Source: Auanema rhodensis (Eukaryota; Nematoda; Chromadorea; Rhabditida; Rhabditidae). From it: DNA of 64,000 nt. The stretch lies in NCBI GenBank assembly GCA_964057225.1, contig OZ059895.1, forward strand, positions 21,834,688 through 21,898,687, written 5' to 3'. Of this stretch, positions 24,208 to 39,400 are shown piece after piece (position 1 is the stretch's first letter; the number at the start of each line of letters is the position of its first letter). A program made the translations under genes and the position numbers. The notes under the pieces were generated by a model. That model made no database searches. It was not told the DNA's origin and was given only the letters and a program-made list of their open reading frames with translations.

Positions 24208-26663
24208 TGTCAAAATGTTTTTGGAAGCAATGTTGAGTGTACATGGAAACTCAACATACACTAATGCATCATTTTTCAAACGATCATAACTAATTTTTGT
24301 ATTAAGCGTTTCTCAATGTAATATAGTGCATTCGATGCGGATTTTTAAGCTGCGTCGATCTGTGTTATCAGATTTGCGCTAGCTTAAAAATGCACCGAGA
24401 TATCAACTGATATAAGTTCACACTTATATCCTCGATTTTCACCCTGAAGAATTAATTTTTTCGTTGAATAACATTGTCCATCGTCTTTGCCTTGAAAAAA
24501 AAAATCTGAAAACATCTACTTTTTGCTAAATTATTTTGAAATTTTTCGAAAAAATTTTTGTCAAAATGTTTTTGGAAGCAATGTTGAGTGTACATGGAAA
24601 CTCAACATACACTAATGCATCATTTTTCAAACGATCATAACTAATTTTTGTATTAAGCGTTTCTCAATGTAGTATAGTGCATTCGATGCGGATTTTTAAG
24701 CTGCGTCGATCTGTGTTATCAGATTTGCGCTAGCTTAAAAATGCACCGAGATATCAACTGATATAAGTTCACACTTATATCCTCGATTTTCACCCTGAAG
24801 AATTAATTTTTTCGTTGAATAACATTGTCCATCGTCTTTGCCTTGAAAAAAAAAATCTGAAAACATCTACTTTTTGCTAAATTATTTTGAAATTTTTCGA
24901 AAAAATTTTTGTCAAAATGTTTTTGGAAGCAATGTTGAGTGTACATGGAAACTCAACATACACTAATGCATCATTTTTCAAACGATCATAACTAATTTTT
25001 GTATTAAGCGTTTCTCAATGTAGTATAGTGCATTCGATGCGGATTTTTAAGCTGCGTCGATCTGTGTTATCAGATTTGCGCTAGCTTAAAAATGCACCGA
25101 GATATCAACTGATATAAGTTCACACTTATATCCTCGATTTTCACCCTGAAGAATTAATTTTTTCGTTGAATAACATTGTCCATCGTCTTTGCCTTGAAAA
25201 AAGGAATCTAAAAACATCTACTTTTTGCTAAATTATTTTGAAATTTTTCGAAAAAATTTTTGTCAAAATGTTTTTGGAAGCAATGTTGAGTGTACATGGA
25301 AACTCAACATACACTAATGCATCATTTTTCAAACGATCATAACTAATTTTTGTATTGAGCGTTTCTCATTGTAGTATAGTGCATTCGATGCGGATTTTTG
25401 AGCTGCGTCGATCTGTGTTATCAGATTTGCGCTAGCTTAAAAATGCACCGAGATATCAACTGATATAAGTTCACACTTATATCCTCGATTTTCACCCTGA
25501 AGAATTAATTTTTTCGTTGAATAACATTGTCCATCGTCTTTGCCTTGAAAAAAAAAATCTGAAAACATCTACTTTTTGCTAAATTATTTTGAAATTTTTC
25601 GAAAAAATTTTTGTCAAAATGTTTTTGGAAGCAATGTTGAGTGTACATGGAAACTCAACATACACTAATGCATCATTTTTCAAACGATCATAACTAATTT
25701 TTGTATTAAGCGTTTCTCAATGTAGTATAGTGCATTCGATGCGGATTTTTAAGCTGCGTCGATCTGTGTTATCAGATTTGCGCTAGCTTAAAAATGCACC
25801 GAGATATCAACTGATATAAGTTCACACTTATATCCTCGATTTTCACCCTGAAGAATTAATTTTTTCGTTGAATAACATTGTCCATCGTCTTTGCCTTGAA
25901 AAAAAAATCTGAAAACATCTACTTTTTGCTAAATTATTTTGAAATTTTTCGAAAAAATTTTTGTCAAAATGTTTTTGGAAGCAATGTTGAGTGTACATGG
26001 AAACTCAACATACACTAATGCATCATTTTTCAAACGATCATAACTAATTTTTGTATTGAGCGTTTCTCATTGTAGTATAGTGCATTCGATGCGGATTTTT
26101 GAGCTGCGTCGATCTGTGTTATCAGATTTGCGCTAGCTTAAAAATGCACCGAGATATCAACTGATATAAGTTCACACTTATATCCTCGATTTTCACCCTG
26201 AAGAATTAATTTTTTCGTTGAATAACAATGTCCATCGTCTTTGCCTTGAAAAAAGGAATCTAAAAACATCTACTTTTTGCTAAATTATTTTGAAATTTTT
26301 CGAAAAAATTTTTGTCAAAATGTTTTTGGAAGCAATGTTGAGTGTACATGGAAACTCAACATACACTAACGCATCATTTTTCAAACGATCATAACTAATT
26401 TTTGTATTAAGCGTTTCTCAATGTAGTATAGTGCATTCGATGCGGATTTTTAAGCTGCGTCGATCTGTGTTATCAGATTTGCGCTAGCTTAAAAATGCAC
26501 CGAGATATCAACTGATATAAGTTCACACTTATATCCTCGATTTTCACCCTGAAGAATTAATTTTTTCGTTGAATAACATTGTCCATCGTCTTTGCCTTGA
26601 AAAAAGGAATCTAAAAACATCTACTTTTTGCTAAATTATTTTGAAATTTTTCGAAAAAATTTT

Positions 26664-27364
26664 TGTCAAAATGTTTTTGGAAGCAATGTTGAGTGTACAT
26701 GGAAACTCAACATACACTAATGCATCATTTTTCAAACGATCATAACTAATTTTTGTATTGAGCGTTTCTCATTGTAGTATAGTGCATTCGATGCGGATTT
26801 TTGAGCTGCGTCGATCTGTGTTATCAGATTTGCGCTAGCTTAAAAATGCACCGAGATATCAACTGATATAAGTTCACACTTATATCCTCGATTTTCACCC
26901 TGAAGAATTAATTTTTTCGTTGAATAATATTGTCCATCGTCTTTGCCTTAAAAAAAAAATCTGAAAACATCTACTTTTTGCTAAATTATTTTGAAATTTT
27001 TCGAAAAAATTTTTGTCAAAATGTTTTTGGAAGCAATGTTGAGTGTACATGGAAACTCAACATACACTAATGCATCATTTTTCAAACGATCATAACTAAT
27101 TTTTGTATTGAGCGTTTCTCATTGTAGTATAGTGCATTCGATGCGGATTTTTGAGCTGCGTCGATCTGTGTAATCAGATTTGCGCTAGCTTAAAAATGCA
27201 CCGAGATATCAACTGATATAAGTTCACACTTATATCCTCGATTTTCACCCTGAAGAATTAATTTTTTCGTTGAATAACATTGTCCATCGTCTTTGCCTTA
27301 AAAAAAAAAATCTGAAAACATCTACTTTTTGCTAAATTATTTTGAAATTTTTCGAAAAAATTTT
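26664..27364. repeat. TAATATTG/GTGTAATCAG monomer pair, copy 3
   Basis: Units 77-78, with markers at 26923 and 27168, 3157 bases (nine monomers less 2 bases) from copy 2. It is followed by a C58/A97 unit with the A-rich allele, unlike copies 2 and 4. Confidence 0.8.
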
Positions 27365-28766
27365 TGTCAAAATGTTTTTGGAAGCAATGTTGAGTGTACA
27401 TGGAAACTCAACATACACTAACGCATCATTTTTCAAACGATCATAACTAATTTTTGTATTAAGCGTTTCTCAATGTAGTATAGTGCATTCGATGCGGATT
27501 TTTAAGCTGCGTCGATCTGTGTTATCAGATTTGCGCTAGCTTAAAAATGCACCGAGATATCAACTGATATAAGTTCACACTTATATCCTCGATTTTCACC
27601 CTGAAGAATTAATTTTTTCGTTGAATAACATTGTCCATCGTCTTTGCCTTAAAAAAAAAAATCTGAAAACATCTACTTTTTGCTAAATTATTTTGAAATT
27701 TTTCGAAAAAATTTTTGTCAAAATGTTTTTGGAAGCAATGTTGAGTGTACATGGAAACTCAACATACACTAATGCATCATTTTTCAAACGATCATAACTA
27801 ATTTTTGTATTAAGCGTTTCTCAATGTAGTATAGTGCATTCGATGCGGATTTTTAAGCTGCGTCGATCTGTGTTATCAGATTTGCGCTAGCTTAAAAATG
27901 CACCGAGATATCAACTGATATAAGTTCACACTTATATCCTCGATTTTCACCCTGAAGAATTAATTTTTTCGTTGAATAACAATGTCCATCGTCTTTGCCT
28001 TGAAAAAAGGAATCTAAAAACATCTACTTTTTGCTAAATTATTTTGAAATTTTTCGAAAAAATTTTTGTCAAAATGTTTTTGGAAGCAATGTTGAGTGTA
28101 CATGGAAACTCAACATACACTAATGCATCATTTTTCAAACGATCATAACTAATTTTTGTATTAAGCGTTTCTCAATGTAGTATAGTGCATTCGATGCGGA
28201 TTTTTAAGCTGCGTCGATCTGTGTTATCAGATTTGCGCTAGCTTAAAAATGCACCGAGATATCAACTGATATAAGTTCACACATATCCTCGATTTTCACC
28301 CTAAAGAATTAATTTTTTCGTTGAATAACATTGTCCATCGTCTTTGCCTTGAAAAAAGGAATCTAAAAACATCTACTTTTTGCTAAATTATTTTGAAATT
28401 TTTCGAAAAAATTTTTGTCAAAATGTTTTTGGAAGCAATGTTGAGTGTACATGGAAACTCAACATACACTAATGCATCATTTTTCAAACGATCATAACTA
28501 ATTTTTGTATTGAGCGTTTCTCATTGAAGTATAGTGCATTCGATGCGGATTTTTAAGCTGCGTCGATCTGTGTTATCAGATTTGCGCTAGCTTAAAAATG
28601 CACCGAGATATCAACTGATATAAGTTCACACTTATATCCTCGATTTTCACCCTGAAGAATTAATTTTTTCGTTGAATAACATTGTCCATCGTCTTTGCCT
28701 TGAAAAAAGGAATCTAAAAACATCTACTTTTTGCTAAATTATTTTGAAATTTTTCGAAAAAATTTT

Positions 28767-29467
28767 TGTCAAAATGTTTTTGGAAGCAATGTTGAGTGTA
28801 CATGGAAACTCAACATACACTAATGCATCATTTTTCAAACGATCATAACTAATTTTTGTATTGAGCGTTTCTCATTGTAGTATAGTGCATTCGATGCGGA
28901 TTTTTGAGCTGCGTCGATCTGTGTTATCAGATTTGCGCTAGCTTAAAAATGCACCGAGATATCAACTGATATAAGTTCACACTTATATCCTCGATTTTCA
29001 CCCTGAAGAATTAATTTTTTCGTTGAATAATATTGTCCATCGTCTTTGCCTTAAAAAAAAAATCTGAAAACATCTACTTTTTGCTAAATTATTTTGAAAT
29101 TTTTCGAAAAAATTTTTGTCAAAATGTTTTTGGAAGCAATGTTGAGTGTACATGGAAACTCAACATACACTAATGCATCATTTTTCAAACGATCATAACT
29201 AATTTTTGTATTGAGCGTTTCTCATTGTAGTATAGTGCATTCGATGCGGATTTTTGAGCTGCGTCGATCTGTGTAATCAGATTTGCGCTAGCTTAAAAAT
29301 GCACCGAGATATCAACTGATATAAGTTCACACTTATATCCTCGATTTTCACCCTGAAGAATTAATTTTTTCGTTGAATAACAATGTCCATCGTCTTTGCC
29401 TTGAAAAAAGGAGTCTAAAAACATCTACTTTTTGCTAAATTATTCTGAAATTTTTCGAAAAAATTTT
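28767..29467. repeat. TAATATTG/GTGTAATCAG monomer pair, copy 4
   Basis: Units 83-84, with markers at 29026 and 29271, 2103 bases (six monomers less 3 bases) from copy 3. The second unit ends differently from the other copies: it has A267, GGAGTCTA and TTATTCTG, suggesting a crossover within that monomer. Confidence 0.8.
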
Positions 29468-32400
29468 TGTCAAAATGTTTTTGGAAGCAATGTTGAGTGT
29501 ACATGGAAACTCAACATACACTAATGCATCATTTTTCAAACGATCATAACTAATTTTTGTATTAAGCGTTTCTCAATGTAATATAGTGCATTCGATGCGG
29601 ATTTTTAAGCTGCGTCGATCTGTGTTATCAGATTTGCGCTAGCTTAAAAATGCACCGAGATATCAACTGATATAAGTTCACACTTATATCCTCGATTTTC
29701 ACCCTGAAGAATTAATTTTTTCGTTGAATAACATTGTCCATCGTCTTTGCCTTGAAAAAAAAAATCTGAAAACATCTACTTTTTGCTAAATTATTTTGAA
29801 ATTTTTCGAAAAAATTTTTGTCAAAATGTTTTTGGAAGCAATGTTGAGTGTACATGGAAACTCAACATACACTAATGCATCATTTTTCAAACGATCATAA
29901 CTAATTTTTGTATTAAGCGTTTCTCAATGTAGTATAGTGCATTCGATGCGGATTTTTAAGCTGCGTCGATCTGTGTTATCAGATTTGCGCTAGCTTAAAA
30001 ATGCACCGAGATATCAACTGATATAAGTTCACACTTATATCCTCGATTTTCACCCTGAAGAATTAATTTTTTCGTTGAATAACATTGTCCATCGTCTTTG
30101 CCTTGAAAAAAGGAATCTAAAAACATCTACTTTTTGCTAAATTATTTTGAAATTTTTCGAAAAAATTTTTGTCAAAATGTTTTTGGAAGCAATGTTGAGT
30201 GTACATGGAAACTCAACATACACTAATGCATCATTTTTCAAACGATCATAACTAATTTTTGTATTGAGCGTTTCTCATTGTAGTATAGTGCATTCGATGC
30301 GGATTTTTGAGCTGCGTCGATCTGTGTTATCAGATTTGCGCTAGCTTAAAAATGCACCGAGATATCAACTGATATAAGTTCACACTTATATCCTCGATTT
30401 TCACCCTGAAGAATTAATTTTTTCGTTGAATAACATTGTCCATCGTCTTTGCCTTGAAAAAAAAAATCTGAAAACATCTACTTTTTGCTAAATTATTTTG
30501 AAATTTTTCGAAAAAATTTTTGTCAAAATGTTTTTGGAAGCAATGTTGAGTGTACATGGAAACTCAACATACACTAATGCATCATTTTTCAAACGATCAT
30601 AACTAATTTTTGTATTAAGCGTTTCTCAATGTAGTATAGTGCATTCGATGCGGATTTTTAAGCTGCGTCGATCTGTGTTATCAGATTTGCGCTAGCTTAA
30701 AAATGCACCGAGATATCAACTGATATAAGTTCACACTTATATCCTCGATTTTCACCCTGAAGAATTAATTTTTTCGTTGAATAACATTGTCCATCGTCTT
30801 TGCCTTGAAAAAAGGAATCTAAAAACATCTACTTTTTGCTAAATTATTTTGAAATTTTTCGAAAAAATTTTTGTCAAAATGTTTTTGGAAGCAATGTTGA
30901 GTGTACATGGAAACTCAACATACACTAATGCATCATTTTTCAAACGATCATAACTAATTTTTGTATTGAGCGTTTCTCATTGTAGTATAGTGCATTCGAT
31001 GCGGATTTTTGAGCTGCGTCGATCTGTGTTATCAGATTTGCGCTAGCTTAAAAATGCACCGAGATATCAACTGATATAAGTTCACACTTATATCCTCGAT
31101 TTTCACCCTGAAGAATTAATTTTTTCGTTGAATAACATTGTCCATCGTCTTTGCCTTGAAAAAAAAAATCTGAAAACATCTACTTTTTGCTAAATTATTT
31201 TGAAATTTTTCGAAAAAATTTTTGTCAAAATGTTTTTGGAAGCAATGTTGAGTGTACATGGAAACTCAACATACACTAATGCATCATTTTTCAAACGATC
31301 ATAACTAATTTTTGTATTAAGCGTTTCTCAATGTAGTATAGTGCATTCGATGCGGATTTTTAAGCTGCGTCGATCTGTGTTATCAGATTTGCGCTAGCTT
31401 AAAAATGCACCGAGATATCAACTGATATAAGTTCACACTTATATCCTCGATTTTCACCCTGAAGAATTAATTTTTTCGTTGAATAACATTGTCCATCGTC
31501 TTTGCCTTGAAAAAAAAATCTGAAAACATCTACTTTTTGCTAAATTATTTTGAAATTTTTCGAAAAAATTTTTGTCAAAATGTTTTTGGAAGCAATGTTG
31601 AGTGTACATGGAAACTCAACATACACTAATGCATCATTTTTCAAACGATCATAACTAATTTTTGTATTGAGCGTTTCTCACTGTAGTATAGTGCATTCGA
31701 TGCGGATTTTTGAGCTGCGTCGATCTGTGTTATCAGATTTGCGCTAGCTTAAAAATGCACCGAGATATCAACTGATATAAGTTCACACTTATATCCTCGA
31801 TTTTCACCCTGAAGAATTAATTTTTTCGTTGAATAACAATGTCCATCGTCTTTGCCTTGAAAAAAGGAATCTAAAAACATCTACTTTTTGCTAAATTATT
31901 TTGAAATTTTTCGAAAAAATTTTTGTCAAAATGTTTTTGGAAGCAATGTTGAGTGTACATGGAAACTCAACATACACTAATGCATCATTTTTCAAACGAT
32001 CATAACTAATTTTTGTATTGAGCGTTTCTCATTGTAGTATAGTGCATTCGATGCGGATTTTTGAGCTGCGTCGATCTGTGTTATCAGATTTGCGCTAGCT
32101 TAAAAATGCACCGAGATATCAACTGATATAAGTTCACACTTATATCCTCGATTTTCACCCTGAAGAATTAATTTTTTCGTTGAATAACAATGTCCATCGT
32201 CTTTGCCTTGAAAAAAGGAATCTAAAAACATCTACTTTTTGCTAAATTATTTTGAAATTTTTCGAAAAAATTTTTGTCAAAATGTTTTTGGAAGCAATGT
32301 TGAGTGTACATGGAAACTCAACATACACTAACGCATCATTTTTCAAACGATCATAACTAATTTTTGTATTAAGCGTTTCTCAATGTAGTATAGTGCATTC

Positions 32401-32976
32401 GATGCGGATTTTTAAGCTGCGTCGATCTGTGTTATCAGATTTGCGCTAGCTTAAAAATGCACCGAGATATCAACTGATATAAGTTCACACTTATATCCTC
32501 GATTTTCACCCTGAAGAATTAATTTTTTCGTTGAATAACATTGTCCATCGTCTTTGCCTTGAAAAAAGGAATCTAAAAACATCTACTTTTTGCTAAATTA
32601 TTTTGAAATTTTTCGAAAAAATTTTTGTCAAAATGTTTTTGGAAGCAATGTTGAGTGTACATGGAAACTCAACATACACTAATGCATCATTTTTCAAACG
32701 ATCATAACTAATTTTTGTATTGAGCGTTTCTCATTGTAGTATAGTGCATTCGATGCGGATTTTTGAGCTGCGTCGATCTGTGTTATCAGATTTGCGCTAG
32801 CTTAAAAATGCACCGAGATATCAACTGATATAAGTTCACACTTATATCCTCGATTTTCACCCTGAAGAATTAATTTTTTCGTTGAATAACAATGTCCATC
32901 GTCTTTGCCTTGAAAAAAGGAATCTAAAAACATCTACTTTTTGCTAAATTATTTTGAAATTTTTCGAAAAAATTTT

Positions 32977-35900
32977 TGTCAAAATGTTTTTGGAAGCAAT
33001 GTTGAGTGTACATGGAAACTCAACATACACTAACGCATCATTTTTCAAACGATCATAACTAATTTTTGTATTAAGCGTTTCTCAATGTAGTATAGTGCAT
33101 TCGATGCGGATTTTTAAGCTGCGTCGATCTGTGTTATCAGATTTGCGCTAGCTTAAAAATGCACCGAGATATCAACTGATATAAGTTCACACTTACATCT
33201 TCGATTTTCACCCTGAAGAATTAATTTTTTCGTTGAATAACAATGTCCATCGTCTTTGAGTTGAAAAAAGGAATCTAAAAACATCTACTTTTTGCTAAAT
33301 TATTTTGAAATTTTTCGAAAAAATTTTTGTCAAAATGTTTTTGGAAGCAATGTTGAGTGTACATGGAAACTCAACATACACTAACGCATCATTTTTCAAA
33401 CGATCATAACTAATTTTTGTATTAAGCGTTTCTCAATGTAGTATAGTGCATTCGATGCGGATTTTTAAGCTGCGTCGATCTGTGTTATCAGATTTGCGCT
33501 AGCTTAAAAATGCACCGAGATATCAACTGATATAAGTTCACACTTATATCCTCGATTTTCACCCTGAAGAATTAATTTTTTCGTTGAATAACATTGTCCA
33601 TCGTCTTTGCCTTAAAAAAAAAAATCTGAAAACATCTACTTTTTGCTAAATTATTTTGAAATTTTTCGAAAAAATTTTTGTCAAAATGTTTTTGGAAGCA
33701 ATGTTGAGTGTACATGGAAACTCAACATACACTAATGCATCATTTTTCAAACGATCATAACTAATTTTTGTATTAAGCGTTTCTCAATGTAGTATAGTGC
33801 ATTCGATGCGGATTTTTAAGCTGCGTCGATCTGTGTTATCAGATTTGCGCTAGCTTAAAAATGCACCGAGATATCAACTGATATAAGTTCACACTTATAT
33901 CCTCGATTTTCACCCTGAAGAATTAATTTTTTCGTTGAATAACATTGTCCATCGTCTTTGCCTTGAAAAAAGGAATCTAAAAACATCTACTTTTTGCTAA
34001 ATTATTTTGAAATTTTTCGAAAAAATTTTTGTCAAAATGTTTTTGGAAGCAATGTTGAGTGTACATGGAAACTCAACATACACTAATGCATCATTTTTCA
34101 AACGATCATAACTAATTTTTGTATTGAGCGTTTCTCATTGTAGTATAGTGCATTCGATGCGGATTTTTGAGCTGCGTCGATCTGTGTTATCAGATTTGCG
34201 CTAGCTTAAAAATGCACCGAGATATCAACTGATATAAGTTCACACTTATATCCTCGATTTTCACCCTGAAGAATTAATTTTTTCGTTGAATAACAATGTC
34301 CATCGTCTTTGCCTTGAAAAAAGGAATCTAAAAACATCTACTTTTTGCTAAATTATTTTGAAATTTTTCGAAAAAATTTTTGTCAAAATGTTTTTGGAAG
34401 CAATGTTGAGTGTACATGGAAACTCAACATACACTAACGCATCATTTTTCAAACGATCATAACTAATTTTTGTATTAAGCGTTTCTCAATGTAGTATAGT
34501 GCATTCGATGCGGATTTTTAAGCTGCGTCGATCTGTGTTATCAGATTTGCGCTAGCTTAAAAATGCACCGAGATATCAACTGATATAAGTTCACACTTAT
34601 ATCCTCGATTTTCACCCTGAAGAATTAATTTTTTCGTTGAATAACATTGTCCATCGTCTTTGCCTTAAAAAAAAAAATCTGAAAACATCTACTTTTTGCT
34701 AAATTATTTTGAAATTTTTCGAAAAAATTTTTGTCAAAATGTTTTTGGAAGCAATGTTGAGTGTACATGGAAACTCAACATACACTAATGCATCATTTTT
34801 CAAACGATCATAACTAATTTTTGTATTAAGCGTTTCTCAATGTAGTATAGTGCATTCGATGCGGATTTTTAAGCTGCGTCGATCTGTGTTATCAGATTTG
34901 CGCTAGCTTAAAAATGCACCGAGATATCAACTGATATAAGTTCACACTTATATCCTCGATTTTCACCCTGAAGAATTAATTTTTTCGTTGAATAACAATG
35001 TCCATCGTCTTTGCCTTGAAAAAAGGAATCTAAAAACATCTACTTTTTGCTAAATTATTTTGAAATTTTTCGAAAAAATTTTTGTCAAAATGTTTTTGGA
35101 AGCAATGTTGAGTGTACATGGAAACTCCACATACACTAACGCATCATTTTTCAAACGATCATAACTAATTTTTGTATTAAGCGTTTCTCAATGTAGTATA
35201 GTGCATTCGATGCGGATTTTTAAGCTGCGTCGATCTGTGTTATCAGATTTGCGCTAGCTTAAAAATGCACCGAGATATCAACTGATATAAGTTCACACAT
35301 ATCCTCGATTTTCACCCTGAAGAATTAATTTTTTCGTTGAATAATATTGTCCATCGTCTTTGCCTTGAAAGAAAGAATCTAAAAACATCTACTTTTTGCT
35401 AAATTATTTTGAAATTTTTCGAAAAAATTTTTGTCAAAATGTTTTTGGAAGCAATGTTGAGTGTACATGGAAACTCAACATACACTAATGCATCATTTTT
35501 CAAACGATCATAACTAATTTTTGTATTGAGCGTTTCTCATTGTAGTATAGTGCATTCGATGCGGATTTTTAAGCTGCGCCGATCTGTGTTATCAGATTTG
35601 CGCTAGCTTAAAAATGCACCGAGATATCAACTGATATAAGTTCACACTTACATCTTCGATTTTCACCCTGAAGAATTAATTTTTTCGTTGAATAACATTG
35701 TCCATCGTCTTTGCCTTGAAAAAAGGAATCTAAAAACATCTACTTTTTGCTAAATTATTTTGAAATTTTTCGAAAAAATTTTTGTCAAAATGTTTTTGGA
35801 AGCAATGTTGAGTGTACATGGAAACTCAACATACACTAATGCATCATTTTTCAAACGATCATAACTAATTTTTGTATTAAGCGTTTCTCAATGTAGTGTA

Positions 35901-36484
35901 GTGCATTCGATGCGGATTTTTAAGCTGCGTCGATCTGTGTTATCAGATTTGCGCTAGCTTAAAAATGCACCGAGATATCAACTGATATAAGTTCACACTT
36001 ATATCCTCGATTTTCACCCTGAAGAATTAATTTTTTCGTTGAATAACAATGTCCATCGTCTTTGCCTTGAAAAAAGGAATCTAAAAACATCTACTTTTTG
36101 CTAAATTATTTTGAAATTTTTCGAAAAAATTTTTGTCAAAATGTTTTTGGAAGCAATGTTGAGTGTACATGGAAACTCAACATACACTAATGCATCATTT
36201 TTCAAACGATCATAACTAATTTTTGTATTGAGCGTTTCTCATTGTAGTATAGTGCATTCGATGCGGATTTTTAAGCTGCGTCGATCTGTGTTATCAGATT
36301 TGCGCTAGCTTAAAAATGCACCGAGATATCAACTGATATAAGTTCACACTTATATCCTCGATTTTCACCCTGAAGAATTAATTTTTTCGTTGAATAACAA
36401 TGTCCATCGTCTTTGCCTTGAAAAAAGGAATCTAAAAACATCTACTTTTTGCTAAATTATTTTGAAATTTTTCGAAAAAATTTT
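32977..36484. repeat. Ten-monomer (3.5-kb) higher-order block, copy 1
   Basis: Units 95-104. Ordered private markers: ACTCCACAT at 35124, CACACATATCC near 35295, AATAATATTG, GAAAGAAAG at 35367, GCTGCGCC at 35574 and TAGTGTAG at 35894. Each recurs exactly 3507 bases later in copy 2. A private change, TTTGAG in place of TTTGCC near 33259, is confined to this copy. Confidence 0.9.
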
Positions 36485-39400
36485 TGTCAAAATGTTTTTG
36501 GAAGCAATGTTGAGTGTACATGGAAACTCAACATACACTAACGCATCATTTTTCAAACGATCATAACTAATTTTTGTATTAAGCGTTTCTCAATGTAGTA
36601 TAGTGCATTCGATGCGGATTTTTAAGCTGCGTCGATCTGTGTTATCAGATTTGCGCTAGCTTAAAAATGCACCGAGATATCAACTGATATAAGTTCACAC
36701 TTACATCTTCGATTTTCACCCTGAAGAATTAATTTTTTCGTTGAATAACAATGTCCATCGTCTTTGCCTTGAAAAAAGGAATCTAAAAACATCTACTTTT
36801 TGCTAAATTATTTTGAAATTTTTCGAAAAAATTTTTGTCAAAATGTTTTTGGAAGCAATGTTGAGTGTACATGGAAACTCAACATACACTAACGCATCAT
36901 TTTTCAAACGATCATAACTAATTTTTGTATTAAGCGTTTCTCAATGTAGTATAGTGCATTCGATGCGGATTTTTAAGCTGCGTCGATCTGTGTTATCAGA
37001 TTTGCGCTAGCTTAAAAATGCACCGAGATATCAACTGATATAAGTTCACACTTATATCCTCGATTTTCACCCTGAAGAATTAATTTTTTCGTTGAATAAC
37101 ATTGTCCATCGTCTTTGCCTTAAAAAAAAAATCTGAAAACATCTACTTTTTGCTAAATTATTTTGAAATTTTTCGAAAAAATTTTTGTCAAAATGTTTTT
37201 GGAAGCAATGTTGAGTGTACATGGAAACTCAACATACACTAATGCATCATTTTTCAAACGATCATAACTAATTTTTGTATTAAGCGTTTCTCAATGTAGT
37301 ATAGTGCATTCGATGCGGATTTTTAAGCTGCGTCGATCTGTGTTATCAGATTTGCGCTAGCTTAAAAATGCACCGAGATATCAACTGATATAAGTTCACA
37401 CTTATATCCTCGATTTTCACCCTGAAGAATTAATTTTTTCGTTGAATAACATTGTCCATCGTCTTTGCCTTGAAAAAAGGAATCTAAAAACATCTACTTT
37501 TTGCTAAATTATTTTGAAATTTTTCGAAAAAATTTTTGTCAAAATGTTTTTGGAAGCAATGTTGAGTGTACATGGAAACTCAACATACACTAATGCATCA
37601 TTTTTCAAACGATCATAACTAATTTTTGTATTGAGCGTTTCTCATTGTAGTATAGTGCATTCGATGCGGATTTTTGAGCTGCGTCGATCTGTGTTATCAG
37701 ATTTGCGCTAGCTTAAAAATGCACCGAGATATCAACTGATATAAGTTCACACTTATATCCTCGATTTTCACCCTGAAGAATTAATTTTTTCGTTGAATAA
37801 CAATGTCCATCGTCTTTGCCTTGAAAAAAGGAATCTAAAAACATCTACTTTTTGCTAAATTATTTTGAAATTTTTCGAAAAAATTTTTGTCAAAATGTTT
37901 TTGGAAGCAATGTTGAGTGTACATGGAAACTCAACATACACTAACGCATCATTTTTCAAACGATCATAACTAATTTTTGTATTAAGCGTTTCTCAATGTA
38001 GTATAGTGCATTCGATGCGGATTTTTAAGCTGCGTCGATCTGTGTTATCAGATTTGCGCTAGCTTAAAAATGCACCGAGATATCAACTGATATAAGTTCA
38101 CACTTATATCCTCGATTTTCACCCTGAAGAATTAATTTTTTCGTTGAATAACATTGTCCATCGTCTTTGCCTTAAAAAAAAAAATCTGAAAACATCTACT
38201 TTTTGCTAAATTATTTTGAAATTTTTCGAAAAAATTTTTGTCAAAATGTTTTTGGAAGCAATGTTGAGTGTACATGGAAACTCAACATACACTAATGCAT
38301 CATTTTTCAAACGATCATAACTAATTTTTGTATTAAGCGTTTCTCAATGTAGTATAGTGCATTCGATGCGGATTTTTAAGCTGCGTCGATCTGTGTTATC
38401 AGATTTGCGCTAGCTTAAAAATGCACCGAGATATCAACTGATATAAGTTCACACTTATATCCTCGATTTTCACCCTGAAGAATTAATTTTTTCGTTGAAT
38501 AACAATGTCCATCGTCTTTGCCTTGAAAAAAGGAATCTAAAAACATCTACTTTTTGCTAAATTATTTTGAAATTTTTCGAAAAAATTTTTGTCAAAATGT
38601 TTTTGGAAGCAATGTTGAGTGTACATGGAAACTCCACATACACTAACGCATCATTTTTCAAACGATCATAACTAATTTTTGTATTAAGCGTTTCTCAATG
38701 TAGTATAGTGCATTCGATGCGGATTTTTAAGCTGCATCGATCTGTGTTATCAGATTTGCGCTAGCTTAAAAATGCACCGAGATATCAACTGATATAAGTT
38801 CACACATATCCTCGATTTTCACCCTGAAGAATTAATTTTTTCGTTGAATAATATTGTCCATCGTCTTTGCCTTGAAAGAAAGAATCTAAAAACATCTACT
38901 TTTTGCTAAATTATTTTGAAATTTTTCGAAAAACTTTTTGTCAAAATGTTTTTGGAAGCAATGTTGAGTGTACATGGAAACTCAACATACACTAATGCAT
39001 CATTTTTCAAACGATCATAACTAATTTTTGTATTGAGCGTTTCTCATTGTAGTATAGTGCATTCGATGCGGATTTTTAAGCTGCGCCGATCTGTGTTATC
39101 AGATTTGCGCTAGCTTAAAAATGCACCGAGATATCAACTGATATAAGTTCACACTTACATCTTCGATTTTCACCCTGAAGAATTAATTTTTTCGTTGAAT
39201 AACATTGTCCATCGTCTTTGCCTTGAAAAAAGGAATCTAAAAACATCTACTTTTTGCTAAATTATTTTGAAATTTTTCGAAAAAATTTTTGTCAAAATGT
39301 TTTTGGAAGCAATGTTGAGTGTACATGGAAACTCAACATACACTAATGCATCATTTTTCAAACGATCATAACTAATTTTTGTATTAAGCGTTTCTCAATG

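Larger units (their letters stand above)
19651..32976. repeat. Zone 3: monomers 57-94, marked-pair repeats
   Basis: C58 becomes rare. New markers appear: T112A (CATTGAAGTATAG) in units near 20110, 20460, 21511, 22211, 23264 and 28525; a TT deletion (CACACATATCC) near 19864, 21965 and 28280; C265T (AATAATATTG); and GTGTAATCAG. The last two occur as an ordered pair of adjacent monomers four times. A further marker, GTAATATAG, follows the pair in copies 2 and 4. The right part (about 29468-32976) alternates G140 and A140 units. Confidence 0.85.
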
